From contig SNVD02014125.1 in assembly GCA_013180625.2 (NCBI GenBank), positions 1 through 64,000 on the forward strand: a stretch of DNA of 64,000 bases, in the 5' to 3' direction. The first letter of the stretch is position 1; each line of letters opens with the position of its first letter. The DNA is from Boswellia sacra. Its lineage: Eukaryota > Streptophyta > Magnoliopsida > Sapindales > Burseraceae. Below are positions 1 through 11,740 of the stretch, one piece after another. A program made the translations under genes and the position numbers. The notes beneath the pieces are model-generated. The model had not been told where the DNA came from, made no database searches, and worked only from the letters and a program-made list of their open reading frames with translations.

Positions 1-1366
1 TTTGAACACTAGCAAATGTAACTGTAACCAAGAGCCAAGCAAAAAGAAAACTTATGGCCCTCTTGGAAACTTGAGAAAACAAATGGAAAGAAAATGAGTT
101 AAGAGAGTGTAGAGTAAATCATGAATCCAGTAAACCATTTTACCTTTGTCATTCAATTTTGTTTTCATTATTATTTCTTTTAGTAGTGGAGAAAATTAAG
201 AATAGTCTTAATTTGAATGGTGTTCTCTGAATAATAGTCTTAATTACCATTCCTCTCAAACATTTATTTATTAAAAAATCAAATAAAATAAGTTATGTAT
301 GGTTATCTTAGCATGCCTCTTGAATAATATTTTACTCTTTCTAAGATTTTAGAAAACAATAATTACTCTTTTTTTTTTTTATCATCTAATGCTATATTTT
401 CATTTTATTTTTTAATAGAATAATGAAAATTTAAATTAAAAAGTCACATAGAAAATTATAGAATGATTTTTTAGATTTCAAGGAGAAAAGTTTCTTACGA
501 TGAATTTAAAACGACGAGGTTCGGCCATCATAGCCATCACGATCAATATAACATTTACACATGCTATGAACCGTCGACAAAGCACTTTCACCAACATTGC
601 AGGCCACGTCAGTACCTACTCAGACGTCAAATCGCCAACCAGGTCAGCCACGTACTCGATCCACCGATTCCATTTAATTGAAACCCAATAAAGGATATAT
701 TCTACCTTATTATATTCTACTTATTTGAAAGCAGGGGATTTTTTTAAATACAATTCCTTTAATAAAATTTCTAGGGCTTGATTTCACTTCCTATATATAA
801 TTGAGATTAAAAGTTAAAAAGTTAAGTTAGTATTTAACTTATCAATTATTTTAATTATTAAATTTTATAAATTAATGATTAAATTTTTTTTGTCTCGTTT
901 CGTATCAAAAATACTTTATCTTATTTGAAACTAATCAGTAAAATCTAATTCATGCGATCATATAATATTATCAAAGATAAATTCATATAAATTAATTTTT
1001 TAATAAATAACATGTTTAACCACATCTATTTAATTAAATTGTTGAATAATATTATATATTTAAAATTTTTATAACAAATATTACCTTCTAGATGTTACTG
1101 ACATTCATTCAAAACTATAATATTATTCATATCGTCATCGTAGATCTATTAATTAATTACACCTAATTTGGAAGGTGAAATTTGAGCTTAAATTATATAG
1201 ATTAGTCGTGTACATATGTATATCATTTAAATCAACTCTCCACAATTATAAATGTTTAACTATGATAGCGATCGAGTTGGTAAATCTTTTTCTATTTTTA
1301 ACAAAATCTTAATTTTATTTTTGGATTCTTAATGTGTCAGCATATGCACTCTCGAATAATATAAAA
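1..1366. other. Intergenic DNA, no recognisable gene
   Basis: AT-rich DNA without a convincing coding exon. The stretch around 484-690 is less AT-rich than its surroundings, is open in one frame and contains two ACGT cores (CCACGTCAG near 608 and CCACGTAC near 650). It has no splice context or protein family I recognise, so it could be the promoter or leader of a gene to the left or chance sequence. Confidence 0.5.
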
Positions 1367-1565
1367 TGAGTAATACTACTCTTACAAACTACTTATACAA
1401 ACTCACACATACAAACTGACGTGGCATAATATGATTTGATAAATAAATATATATTAATAATAAATGTTATTAATTAACATGGATGATGTGGTGATCATAT
1501 AGGGATACTACATCAGTTTGTATGTGTGAATTTATATAAATAATTTGTACGAGTAGCATTACTCA
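1367..1565. mobile_element. MITE, about 199 bp, hAT-like by target duplication
   Basis: The two ends are inverted copies of each other over about 55 bp: the left end begins TGAGTAATACTACTC and the right end read backwards begins TGAGTAATGCTACTC, and both continue into a shared stretch with CACACATACAAACTGA. The same 7-8 bp, TATAAAA(T), flanks both sides (1360-1366 and 1566-1572). Nothing is encoded. Length, terminal inverted repeats and target duplication fit a non-autonomous DNA transposon; assignment to hAT rests only on the duplication length. Confidence 0.75.
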
Positions 1566-1774
1566 TATAAAATTTCTCTTAGAAATTACAATAATCTAAA
1601 AGTTTATGATTTTTTTTTTAAAATTATCTCCTGTTTAACAACTTAGCATACAAGAAAAGGTGTATTCCTATTTTGATATGGGCTGGATCCTTAAAAAAAT
1701 TTTACGTATTATAAAAACTAAAAAAAATTCCTGCCACTAGGTTATTTCCTCGTGTTTACGAACTTTAAAAAGGA

Positions 1775-1835
1775 GATACCACGTCAGCAGGTACTTAGAG
1801 GTGAATGGGGCCACCAAGGTGAGCCACGTGTCCCT
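1775..1835 (+). promoter_or_regulatory. Putative proximal promoter of DRE2 with ACGT elements
   Basis: About 280-330 bp upstream of the DRE2 start codon are CCACGTCAG (from about 1779) and a full G-box CACGTG (1825-1830), inside a locally GC-richer stretch. A poly-A-rich tract follows at about 2006-2040 in the presumed leader. G-boxes bind bZIP and bHLH factors in plants. That these sites act on DRE2 is inferred from position only. Confidence 0.35.
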
Positions 1836-2106
1836 CCTCCCAAAAACCATTTAAACCCACTTCCGTGAACTTCAAAGAAACAGCATCGTGAGTCGGTAGC
1901 GAAGAAACAAATTGCTGTTTCTTTATACTTTACATTTCTATATATAAATGAGAACATTTGAGAAAAAACCAATTAAGCAAGAGTCAAGACGCCACGCCGA
2001 GGCTTAAAAAAAAAAAAAAAAAAGAAAAAAAAGAAAAAAGAAAAACTCTCTGAGGGTTTTCTTGGGGTTTGGAGATCTGTTTGAGAAATTTTGAAGGCTT
2101 AATCTC

Positions 2107-5089
2107 ATGGTGAGTTGATTCTCAGAATTCTCATTCTACACTAACTCAAATCAAATTGCTCCAGATCTCTCTCTTTTCTCTTCAATTGATTTCTGTAACA
2201 TTATCGAAAGGCTTAGGATTTACTTCTGTTTTGGAAAATGAAATCTGCTGCTGTCATGTTTTGGTTTTATATGATCGATTTTTTTTTAAAATTTTTTTTC
2301 AACGAAATTTGTTGTTTAGAGGTGTTTGTTTGGCGAGAAGGTGTGTGGAAATTCTCTAGAATTAGAGGAAACGTACAATTTCTATTTATTAAAATTCAAG
2401 TATCGGAGGGAAAGGTTCCGATAGTTCCGATAGCTGGTTATCAACCTTGATAAGTTTACGTGCTGATAATGGCTGCTTTTATTGTCTGCTGTAGGATTCG
2501 ACGGTAACGAAGAGTGCGGTTTTGGCTTTTACGGAAGATACAATTCTTCCTTTGAGTGAAGTTTTGAATGTAATTAGAGAGCTCGGGAATGAAGCAGCTG
2601 AGCAGTGTGATCCTCAAATCATAACTCAAGCATCATCTCTAAGTAATTTTTTCCAACTCCTTTGTAGGCTTTCATTTATACTGTGAAATGAGACAGATGT
2701 TTTATTTCTTCTTAAATAAGAGTTTCATTTGACATTGATCAAGTATATTTTTACTGCAGAAACAACCTACTTTTCTTTTTTTTTTTTTTTCCTTCTAAAA
2801 CTTGAATTATAAATATATTTGGGGTTGATTGTATGCTTTTAACTTTTCTATAATTACGCATTAGATCTCCATACTGTTGCTGTTGCACAAATGGAGGGAC
2901 TTTTGAGCGTTACAAGAAACTTTATATCTTATCCTTGCGGCAACAAAGCATGCATAGTTTTGAAATGGATGCAGGGCTTGAGAAATCATTTAGTGGTTGT
3001 GTAGGACATTGCTTGATAATATTGTTATTGGATTCTATTATGAAAAATGAGTTTATGTTCCATTATGTCTCTTTAGCGAAATTATGTGAAAAAGTAAAAT
3101 CTTTTTTTTTTTTTGGGTCCCTATTTTTAAAAATTATTTATGTAGTTACTTTTCAGATGGAGATATTATAATTTTTTCTTTGCCATTTGGTAGGTCAGCT
3201 GCCAGTGGAGTCCTCCTCTGTTGACACTGTCATCTCTATTAGTAGTTCACTTGAATTTCCTGGTGATGAGATGTTCCAGGAAATCACAAGAGTTCTGAAG
3301 CCTGGTGGAACAATCCTGCTTTACAAGAATTTGAAATCTGAGAAAGGAGATGCTGATAAGGTAAATATTGTCAGGTTTGTTATTTCTTTGAATTTTTCTT
3401 CTATCAAGATATCTCACAAGTGCTTTTATGAAGGCAATCTTGGCTGTTGAGCGCAAGTTGCTGTTAGCAGGATTTCTAGAAGCACAACGTCTTCAACTAA
3501 AATCAGCTGTAACAGCTGAAGTTGTAAACTCATTTGGGGTGAGTTTCTATTTTCATCTGATATTATTGATATCTAACATCTCCTTTATGAATTTTGTTTG
3601 TAATCACACTATTAAAAGGATCCCTTACTGTTTCTGAAGCTTATGTCAGGAATAAAAGGATGAAATTATATTTATCATTGTTTTTGTCTTATATTACTGG
3701 TTATATTAAGATTTGGTGTGGGTAAACTTTGTGGTGAATGTTTTTACTACATTTTGAGGGGTATCCATATGTTCTGAAAATTTATGGTAGGGTTTGAATG
3801 TTTATTCAAGTTACTAGTTTGTTGTTTCATCCATTTCTTTCTCGTGCTTATGCTTTTGGATCAGCACTGCATGAGGATCTCCACTTTTTTTCCCCCTGCT
3901 CTGCAAAATGGAAATCAGGGCATGCAAACTTTGTCATTTCATTCTTATGTACCATTATTATGTTCAAGTGTTCGTCTTATGGATACATTAATTTAATTTT
4001 ATTCCTTCTTTCTTCTAGGTTAAGGGTAAGAAACCTTCTTGGAAAATTGGATCATCATTTACCCTAAAGAAGGCGCCAAAGAATTCTCTAAAAGTTCAGT
4101 TGGATGATGATTTTGATTTGATTGATGAAGATACTCTCTTAACTGAAGAGGATTTGAAGAAACCACAGCTACCACCTGGTAATTTATTAGCAAGACTTTT
4201 TAGGCTTATGTCTTTGTGAACTTCCTTTTATGTAGAAGTTTCTTGGGAGATCTTCTCTACCATGCACTAAAAAAAAGAGTATGCAGTTGGAGATTGTGAA
4301 GTTGGAAGCACAAGGAAAGCTTGCAAAAACTGCACTTGTGGAAGGGCTGAGGCAGAGGAGAAGGTGAAGTTGGGTCCGACCATGGAACAGCTGACCAATC
4401 CTCAGTCAGCATGTGGAAATGTATGCCCTCTTGTGAACTTCGGTTTCTGAGTGCTGATTGACCTGTCTAATTGGCATCTCTTGATACTTGGTTGGGTATC
4501 AAGTATATCTATTCTATATATGCATGTTTCTAGGAGTAACGAGTATATGTCAAGTGGAAGTGCTCGACGATAAGAGATGCTACAGTACCCCTGGGGCGTG
4601 TGCCTTCAAGTAGTGGTGGGATGCATGCATGATGAATGCCTTTGTGGCACTCCACCATCGGGTGGAGGCATTACCCTGGGATATTCTAGCCTCAATCCTT
4701 GTTATAAGTTTGTCTTTGGCTGTGCTTTTATGTGGAAGTGTAGCATATTATAGTCTACCTTGTCATTCCAGATCCCAGGAGCATCTCGGAAGTTTACTAA
4801 ATTACTCTAGTTTTTGAATGTGATTGATTATCTTTCTGTTTTCTAAGACTTGGATTGGTTGTACTCTTTGCAGTGTGGACTAGGGGATGCTTTCCGCTGC
4901 AGTACATGCCCTTACAAGGGTCTTCCACCATTCAAACTGGGTGAGAAGGTACCAAATGATATTGAAAGCCTTTGTCTCTGTTTTTCACTCCCCCTCTTGT
5001 TTGAAAGAATTTTTGAACTGGAATGAAACTCTAATTATATATTTTTGCAGGTATCACTATCCAGCAACTTTCTCGCGGCAGATATATAA
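2107..5089 (+). CDS. DRE2: Anamorsin homolog DRE2 (cytosolic Fe-S cluster assembly)
   Basis: Eight coding exons join in frame: 2107-2109, 2495-2642, 3194-3360, 3434-3538, 4019-4178, 4293-4420, 4874-4948, 5051-5089, all with GT-AG introns. They give 274 aa, close to the plant family's roughly 270. The first exon contributes only the ATG. Residues 1 to about 140 form the methyltransferase-like domain, including [12 protein letters not shown]. After an acidic linker come the two Fe-S motifs: CX8CX2CXC (Cys196, 205, 208, 210) and CX2CX7CX2C (Cys235, 238, 246, 249), all present. The family takes electrons from a TAH18-type diflavin reductase (ATR3 in Arabidopsis) for cytosolic and nuclear Fe-S assembly; it acts in the cytosol. 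The gene looks intact and is convergent with the CCB3-like gene. Confidence 0.93.
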
Positions 5090-5818
5090 CTATGAGGGTA
5101 TTGGTGGAGTTTCTCATCATGGAGTTGGGGTTTCGGATGTTCAACAATAGGCCTAGCTCTAATTAATGAAATGATTTTGAGCTCTTGGTTATAGACATTC
5201 GTTCTGGGTTAACCCCAAACTCCCGTAGTTACAATATTCATTTTTTGATTTTGGCCCTACTAAACTATAATACTGATTCAAGTAAAATTTGTTCGAATGG
5301 CAAACAAAGTTAGTATAAGGAGTAAATTAGCAAGTTGCATTTCATTTCGTTTTCAATAGAGTAGGTTTTTTTTAATTTTTATTTTTATTTTTACTTATGG
5401 ATTCTAAACAATTCTTAAAATTAACCAATATTAGTATTTACGCCAATGTTCAACTTAATATTAGTCGAATTATTCTTAGTGCAACATAAAAGTATGAGTT
5501 TTACGTAATATCATTGGTTATAGTCGATTTAGCCCCGCATTTGATTAGTTAAACCAAAAACCCTGAATCAATTTCGGCTTGGGTGGCAATTGCTGCTCTG
5601 CTGTAAAGAGCCAAACATTTATAGGTCCTCAAAATAATCTTAAACTGATAACGTTGACGGATGTGACTCCCCGAGTCTTAGAAATATTATGCTTCTATAC
5701 AACAAAATAAGAATATCATTACAGATGTAGAAGAAATCCATACAAATCCGGAGGGACAATGGAACTCTCACATGCCACAAAAAATTTGCCTGAATCATCA
5801 TCTCCCAAGTAATGTACA
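5090..5818. other. Convergent 3' UTR / intergenic region
   Basis: This stretch separates the stop codons of DRE2 (+) and the CCB3-like gene (-). It must hold both 3' UTRs and polyadenylation signals. No other coding or structural feature is seen. Confidence 0.5.
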
Positions 5819-7447
5819 TCAGCTGCTAACCTGTTGAGAGACGAGGACAAGGAGTCCTTGTGGCCCAACCAATATCTCATTAAGAAAATTTACCAATCCT
5901 ACCCAAACTACAGGAGTTATATCCACCCCTGCAAGAGGTGGAATCAACTTTCTGGTTGGAATGAGAAACGGTTCTGTGGGAGCATAAACTAGCACATATG
6001 GGAACTTCCCCAAAGGAATCTTTGGATACCAGGACATAACTATTCTCAAGATGAATAAAAAGGAAAATGCTGAGAGAACGGGGCCTATAATTCCAATTGC
6101 CAGCTTTGCTGTAGCAGGATCTATATCAGCCAATGGCAAGCTCTGAATAAGACTTAAGGTGGCTCCTGAGGTGTCTGTTACATTTAATTTTATATTTTCA
6201 ACAAGCTCTGGGAAATCAGGAGAGTTTCCTGAAGTAGCTGCATTCGATATTGAGGGTTTAATGTTAAGGAAATCTGCAGCTCCCAGGAAACAGACTCTGC
6301 TAAGAAGTGAGAATTGATGGCCTATACTTGGACTTCTTCTGACAGAACTTCGAAACCTTTCCTGCCACAAGATAAAAAGTTATAACCCATGGGAGACGTA
6401 AGGTGTTTAGTGAATGCATATCTTTATTGTTCCTCTTTCACATATCAAATTGAAAATACTTTAAACCAGCAACAACTATTGTAAAACTAATACGTATGAG
6501 TAGAGATAAAAGAAGGAATTTTTCGCAATAACTTCTCACATTCTGTGAGTTTCTTGTACATGATTGCTTAAGGATAATATCCAAATTCAGGGAAGGCCAC
6601 CTTAAGCAAATTTTCGACAGAATATTCGTTGGCTAATACTTATATGAATGATGCCAGCTAAATGAGAATTTTGGGAGTTCGCATGCCCACTGCAAATCTT
6701 GCAGATAAGCATATGGCTAAATTTGGCCTGGTCTTCGATGTCAATGTTAAAATTTGAAATTCTAAGAACGGAATGCTAGTAACATCCTAAGTGAGTTGGA
6801 GGATACTTGCACTCAACACAAACCGGCTTTCTGATTAAAGAGTTCAGCGATAAGACAGTCAACTGAATTCAATTCATGCATTCCCAGACAGGAATCATCA
6901 TTTACTTTTAATCTTCAATGAAACTTTAAAAAACCCAACATCAAGACTAACAAGAACAAAATAGCAATTTGTATTGGTTTAACATCAAACAGAGAGATAA
7001 AACCAATAGATGAAAAACCATAAGAAGTTAAGACCGAGAAACCAAAAAATTTCCGTACACTACGCCCAATTTGTCTAAATTTTAGTCCATAATAATCTCA
7101 CTTGTCCAGTTAAGAGTTTTAAACTTTTCTGTACGTTTTAAACTTTTCTGTACTTATCTTCATCATTCTTGCATTCTTATAGTGACCACAAATGGATGGT
7201 ATTCTCAGTAATATATCCATTGTTTCCTGATTCCCACCAGTCACTTGAGACAGTGGCAAATTTACTACCTTTATTTATTCAGTCCTTATCAGAAGTAAAT
7301 ATAATTCAGATAATAGTGACAAAAGAAGACTGATACAATTCATCACCAAGTTAAAAAGAGAAACACTAAAGAAACATTAATTCAATTGCAAAGGAAAAAT
7401 CCCAGGTGGGTACTTACAGAGACAGTGAAATTCTGTTTTATGGGCAT
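5819..7447 (-). CDS. CCB3: YGGT-family plastid protein, CCB3/YLMG3-like
   Basis: Two coding exons, 7418-7447 (MPIKQNFTVS) and 5819-6361, give 190 aa. The start is the second ATG of the exon: the first, about 10 bases upstream, hits a stop across the junction, while this one reads through. The N-terminal 60-odd residues are Ser/Arg-rich like a plastid transit peptide. Two hydrophobic segments follow, around GIIGPVLSAFSFLFILRIVM and DITPVVWVGLVNFLNEILVG, flanking the conserved YAPTEPFLIPTRKLIPPL region of YGGT/YlmG proteins. Arabidopsis CCB3 is one of the factors for covalent heme ci attachment to cytochrome b6 in the thylakoid. Short length and sequence favour CCB3/YLMG3 over YLMG1 and YLMG2, but this was not aligned. 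Confidence 0.8.
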
Positions 7448-8575
7448 TGGAGGCGACCATCCTACAAAAAGAATTGCCAAATAAACTAAGAAATAAAAAG
7501 CCGAACCAACTATCAAACTGGGAGTTCAGGAAATGAAGCAAATACAGTGAACACATTACCTCTAGAGTGAATAATGTTTATGTTGGCAAAATAAAAAGAA
7601 GTTGCCATTGGGGAGAGTAGTAAGCCTGAGGGAAATGCCCGGACTCAACAACGTTATCCTTATTATGAAAGACCTATAAATATATGCAATAAAAACCAAG
7701 ATCATTGACTTTGAAGAACAATGATATTGCATGCAAAACAGAAATCCATCAAAAGATTCCAGAATTACACTGCTCTGTACTATCAGTGTTGATCTTTCTA
7801 AGCAAGGCAAGCAACAAGGATCTCCCTGAAGCTACAATCTTTCTTCTTTCCTAAGGGTAATCATATAATATAATTCAGAAATAAGCCAATTCAATATTCT
7901 TGAAAATTTCCTTACATTTTTCAAGCAAGTATTAAAAAAAAAAAAAAACTTGATGGCCTAATTTCCCCACATTTTAAAACTGAACCAACAAGTTCCTTCG
8001 GTAAAACAAAGATAAGATATATATCAAGCTCCATCACCAGCCAAATTGCGAAATATATACTTCAAAAGCAATCCATAATTCAGCTGCAGAAAAAAAAAAA
8101 TCTTCTTGATTGTTTGGTTTCCAAAAATATGAAGTAATATTAGAAGAGAATACTCATAACAAACAAAGCATGGTTTGTACTTCACTATCTACTTTCCACT
8201 TCGAACATCCAAATAGAGAGAAATTACGAAGAGAAGAAAACCAAAAGCCGCAACATTAACACCAACATAAATAGATAGAATTTTACTTCGCTTCTCCCAC
8301 GAACCAGGAAAATCACAGTGAAATTCCCAAGTTGCAAAGAATAAAAAGAGACTACAGAAACAATTGGAGAGTATAAATGCATTTTCTCGGAAACCAAACA
8401 GAAGATAAACAGCTAAATGCAAAGGCAGAACTGGAGAGAAAGAGAAAGTACCTAGCGATGTTAATAAACTGTAAGATTAGAACTGGAAAGGAACTTACCT
8501 TTACCTTATCGCACAATTGCGCACTGAAGCTCTAAGGCTCTGTTGAGGTTGTACAGAGAAGGAGTATCCAATATC
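7448..8575 (-). other. Leader region of the CCB3-like gene with a 5' UTR intron
   Basis: The coding exon extends upstream to an acceptor (TTTTTGTAG before base 7461). A consensus donor AG|GTAAGT lies at 8499/8498, so a noncoding first exon of roughly 8499-8560 and an intron of about 1.04 kb are likely. Short open frames inside this interval have no recognisable content. Confidence 0.55.
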
Positions 8576-8770
8576 CAAACATTTTTTTCTTGATTGGGCT
8601 ACGCATATTTGACCACATATTACAAGTGCGCGATTAAGCAAATAGCAAATAATAACCACTTTCCTTTTTTCACCATCAAGATAACCATTCTAGCTTGCTA
8701 ACGGACGAAAATGCCCCTAAGCTTCGGAATGAGATTTTTAACTTTAGTAGGTAGAATCAAATTATATGTA

Positions 8771-8826
8771 AAAATCAAATTATATGTAAATTTTTGTATA
8801 CAAAAATTTACATATAATTTGATTTT
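8771..8826. repeat. Perfect 56-bp palindrome without a spacer
   Basis: Bases 8771-8798 are the exact reverse complement of 8799-8826 (28-bp arms, no loop). An extra direct copy of the arm's core, AATCAAATTATATGTA, stands just to the left (about 8756-8770). The palindrome is missing from the right copy of the segmental duplication. Confidence 0.85.
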
Positions 8827-9683
8827 ATATTACTCCCTTATTATCAGATCATGCCTTTTTTATTTCTATTTTATTTTTCATTAATTTTGTAAAATATCAT
8901 ATAAAATTAATTAGGCTAAATATATGTTTCACATGTTCATATGTTTCGTAGTCCAAATATTATGAAACCCAATCCAGATGCAAAAATGGTTTGTGAAAAT
9001 AGAACAGAATATTACATCGTCAAGTAATGAGTTGACAATTAAAGCTTATAAATAAATATATTTGAATATCCTCCCCTTGCAAGATTGATTGATTTTTAAG
9101 TGTAAACTATGCATCGTTACATGATGTAACGTATGCATGACAATAGTTTCAAAGCAGGGGCCACACCACCTTAGTTGGAATAATGCAAAATTATCTCGTT
9201 GGAAAACATAGAACCACTATATATGGAAGTTGGTTTTGAAAACGGAAAACGGAATATAGCAATCCAAGTCTAATATCATTATTTGATAGTTTAACAATAA
9301 TTCAGCTTATACACACTGTGGACAACCTTTTTCTCATAAGCTGGTTTTCAAGAGATATTTGTATCCAATATGCAGGTAACACAATAATCAAAGCGAAAAG
9401 CATATATACTTAATGTAACAAGTTGCCTGGTTTTATTTCTTGTGGTTGTGATTTCTTTGGCATTAATTACAACTTCTGCCCACAAGGATGCTGTCTATAT
9501 GTAGATCCAATTCACATCAAATTTAATGAAAATTAACAGTATGATAAAGAGAAAAATCAAGCTAATCTTTTGCCAACGATGGTCATTATATACAAGATAC
9601 CTACAGCATCTAAGGAAACTGTATTCTAAACAGCCAGTAGAATGAGAGAAATGAAGGTTCTAGCTTGCTATTAATTTATTATA

Positions 9684-10135
9684 TGTAACGACTGGATCCT
9701 GCCCACCGGAGAACAGGGCCTTATAGGACACCCTCTATTACCCGCGTGTCAGGCTACAGTCGCACACAGTCCAGTATTGTCCGCTCTGGGTCCACCGACC
9801 CTCACGATTTTGTCCACATCGGGGAACAGGGCCTTATAGGACACCTTCTCTTACCCGTGTGGCGCCTCCCCCACTCGAACCCAAGACCTCAAAGGTACTT
9901 GGTACCCACTTTGAAAGCCAAGTACCTTTGAGGTCTTGGGTTCGAGTGCGGGAGGCGCCACACGGGTAAGAGAAGGTGTCCTATAAGGCCTGTTCCCCGA
10001 TGTGGACAAAACCGTGAGGGTCCGTGGACCCAGAGCGGACAATACTGGACTGTGTGCAACTGTAGCCTGACACGCGGGTAATAGAGGGTGTCCTATAAGG
10101 CCCTGTTCCCGGTGGACAGGGGTCCGGTCGTTACA
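9684..10135. mobile_element. 452-bp foldback element with arms of about 218 bp
   Basis: Left arm 9684-9902 and right arm 9918-10135 are near-identical inverted copies with only scattered mismatches, separated by a 15-nt loop (9903-9917). Ends are TGTAACGAC..GTCGTTACA, flanked by a perfect 5-bp duplication TTATA (9679-9683 and 10136-10140). Each arm holds a degenerate internal direct repeat of about 40 bp (AACAGGGCCTTATAGGACACC at about 9713 and 9823). TG..CA ends with a 5-bp target duplication resemble LTR-element integration, so two LTR-like ends joined head to head is one possible origin. The arms are much less AT-rich than the surroundings. No protein is encoded. Confidence 0.85.
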
Positions 10136-10148
10136 TTATATATAATGA

Positions 10149-10356
10149 ACACCCTTTAAAATTATTCATGCATGCTCAAATGCATCATCAGCAGAAATCC
10201 TCAGGTCTGGATGTATGCAGATTTTCTGGTAAAATTCAAAAACCAAAAAAAGGAATAATAAATAAACAATAACGAGCCAGAAATCTATATATCCACAGGA
10301 CTTGAACCAAGAGTTCGCAAACCTACACAGAGAAGTTCAACTCCAGCTGGTTCAGG
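10149..10356 (-). pseudogene. CDK-like copy A: relic of the last two exons
   Basis: On the - strand this matches the last exon of copy B (LRITADDALEHEYF-type region, about 10165-10228) and part of its exon 7 (LEPAGV-L region, about 10323-10355). Homology stops at 10355, where the sequence turns into the CCB3-side flank, so the upstream exons are absent. It is the product of the segmental duplication and cannot encode a kinase. Confidence 0.7.
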
Positions 10357-11740
10357 AGGAACATGAGGGACCCTTACGTAACACCCAAATAATCTAAGTA
10401 ACATAAGAATGCATGCACGAGAAAATTTCTCCGATCAAATCAGTTATGAATGAATTGATCGAGACTACAGAAACAATTGAAACGCCAAACAGAAGATAAA
10501 CAGTCAAATGGAAAGACAACTCTAGATTGAGTACCTAAAAGACACAAGGGAAGTTAGCAGACCGCGTACGAGAGCTCTTAGCTGTGAGGCTGCATAGAGG
10601 GTGCGCAGTGGGAATCTCCGAACATCATCATCATCATTATTATTTTAATTGGGTTGCGCAAATTTTACCACATTCAGGTTCAAATGTAATAGTGTGTAAT
10701 TTTGCGAACTCCAAGTAATAACCACTTTCGTTTTTCCCTATCAAGATAACCATTCTAACTCGTAACCGATGAAAACACCCCTAAGCTTCCTAGTTACGAA
10801 TGAGATATTTAATGATTTATTTTATGGCTCTCTTTATCTTTATTTAACTTAGAATAATAAACCCCATATTTTTATAGTAAAAATTCATATATGATACTCT
10901 TACTGTCACATCATGAATCTTTAGTTTCATTTTTTAATTAATTTTGTACAGTATCAAAAGGAATAGTCTATACAAAATTTAGGTGTTACATTATTTTACT
11001 AATAAGTGTGCCAGATAAAATTACTTAAAGCTAATTATATAATTCACATACTCATGTCTCACAATCCAAATCTCACGAAACACAAATCAAGATCTAAATC
11101 TCACAATCCAAAATTTTTTTATACCCTCCACTTAGGAGCTTATAGTTTTCAAGTGTAGTTTTACGCATGCATAAAATGATAGTAGAATTAACAGGTAGAA
11201 TACGAGCTTAGAGTAGTGAGAACTTATCTCATTGGAAAACATAGGCCACTATGGAGATTGGTTTTGAAAGCGAAAATAGAAGATAACAATCCAATCGAGT
11301 CTAATATCATTAATTGACACTTGAAAATTCAGCTTACAAAAACTTGTCACACTTCCCTCATAACTCATAAGTCGGTTTTCAAGAGAAAGTCGTATCCAAC
11401 GTGCGTCGGTGACATAAAAATCAAAGCCAAAAGCAGATTATGTAAATAGTTTGCTGGTTTAATGTCTAGTGGATTTATGCCACAAGAGTCCTGTCTATAG
11501 ATCCAATTCATATCTATTTTGATGAAAACAGAATGGCAAAGAGAAAAACCAAACTCATCTTCTGCCAAAAATGGGCATCATATATTTGTATGCATCATGC
11601 ATACCGCATCAAAGGAGACTGTCAAAACAGACTAGGGTAGAATGAGAGAAATGAAGGTTTTAGTTTTGCTATTATGTCTTATATATATGTTAAACACCCT
11701 TTAAAATTATTCACGCTCAGTGCATCATAGACACAATCAT

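Noticed and set aside
500..691. Small open frame in the less AT-rich patch on the + strand
   Set aside because: No family resemblance, no splice or promoter context and only 63 codons.
9926..9956. tRNA gene or SINE suggested by a B-box-like GGTTCGAGTGC
   Set aside because: It lies in the arm of the foldback element, there is no A box at the right distance and no cloverleaf could be drawn.
9684..10135. CRISPR-like or phage attachment structure
   Set aside because: The repeats are inverted, not regularly spaced direct repeats, and the window is clearly plant nuclear DNA.
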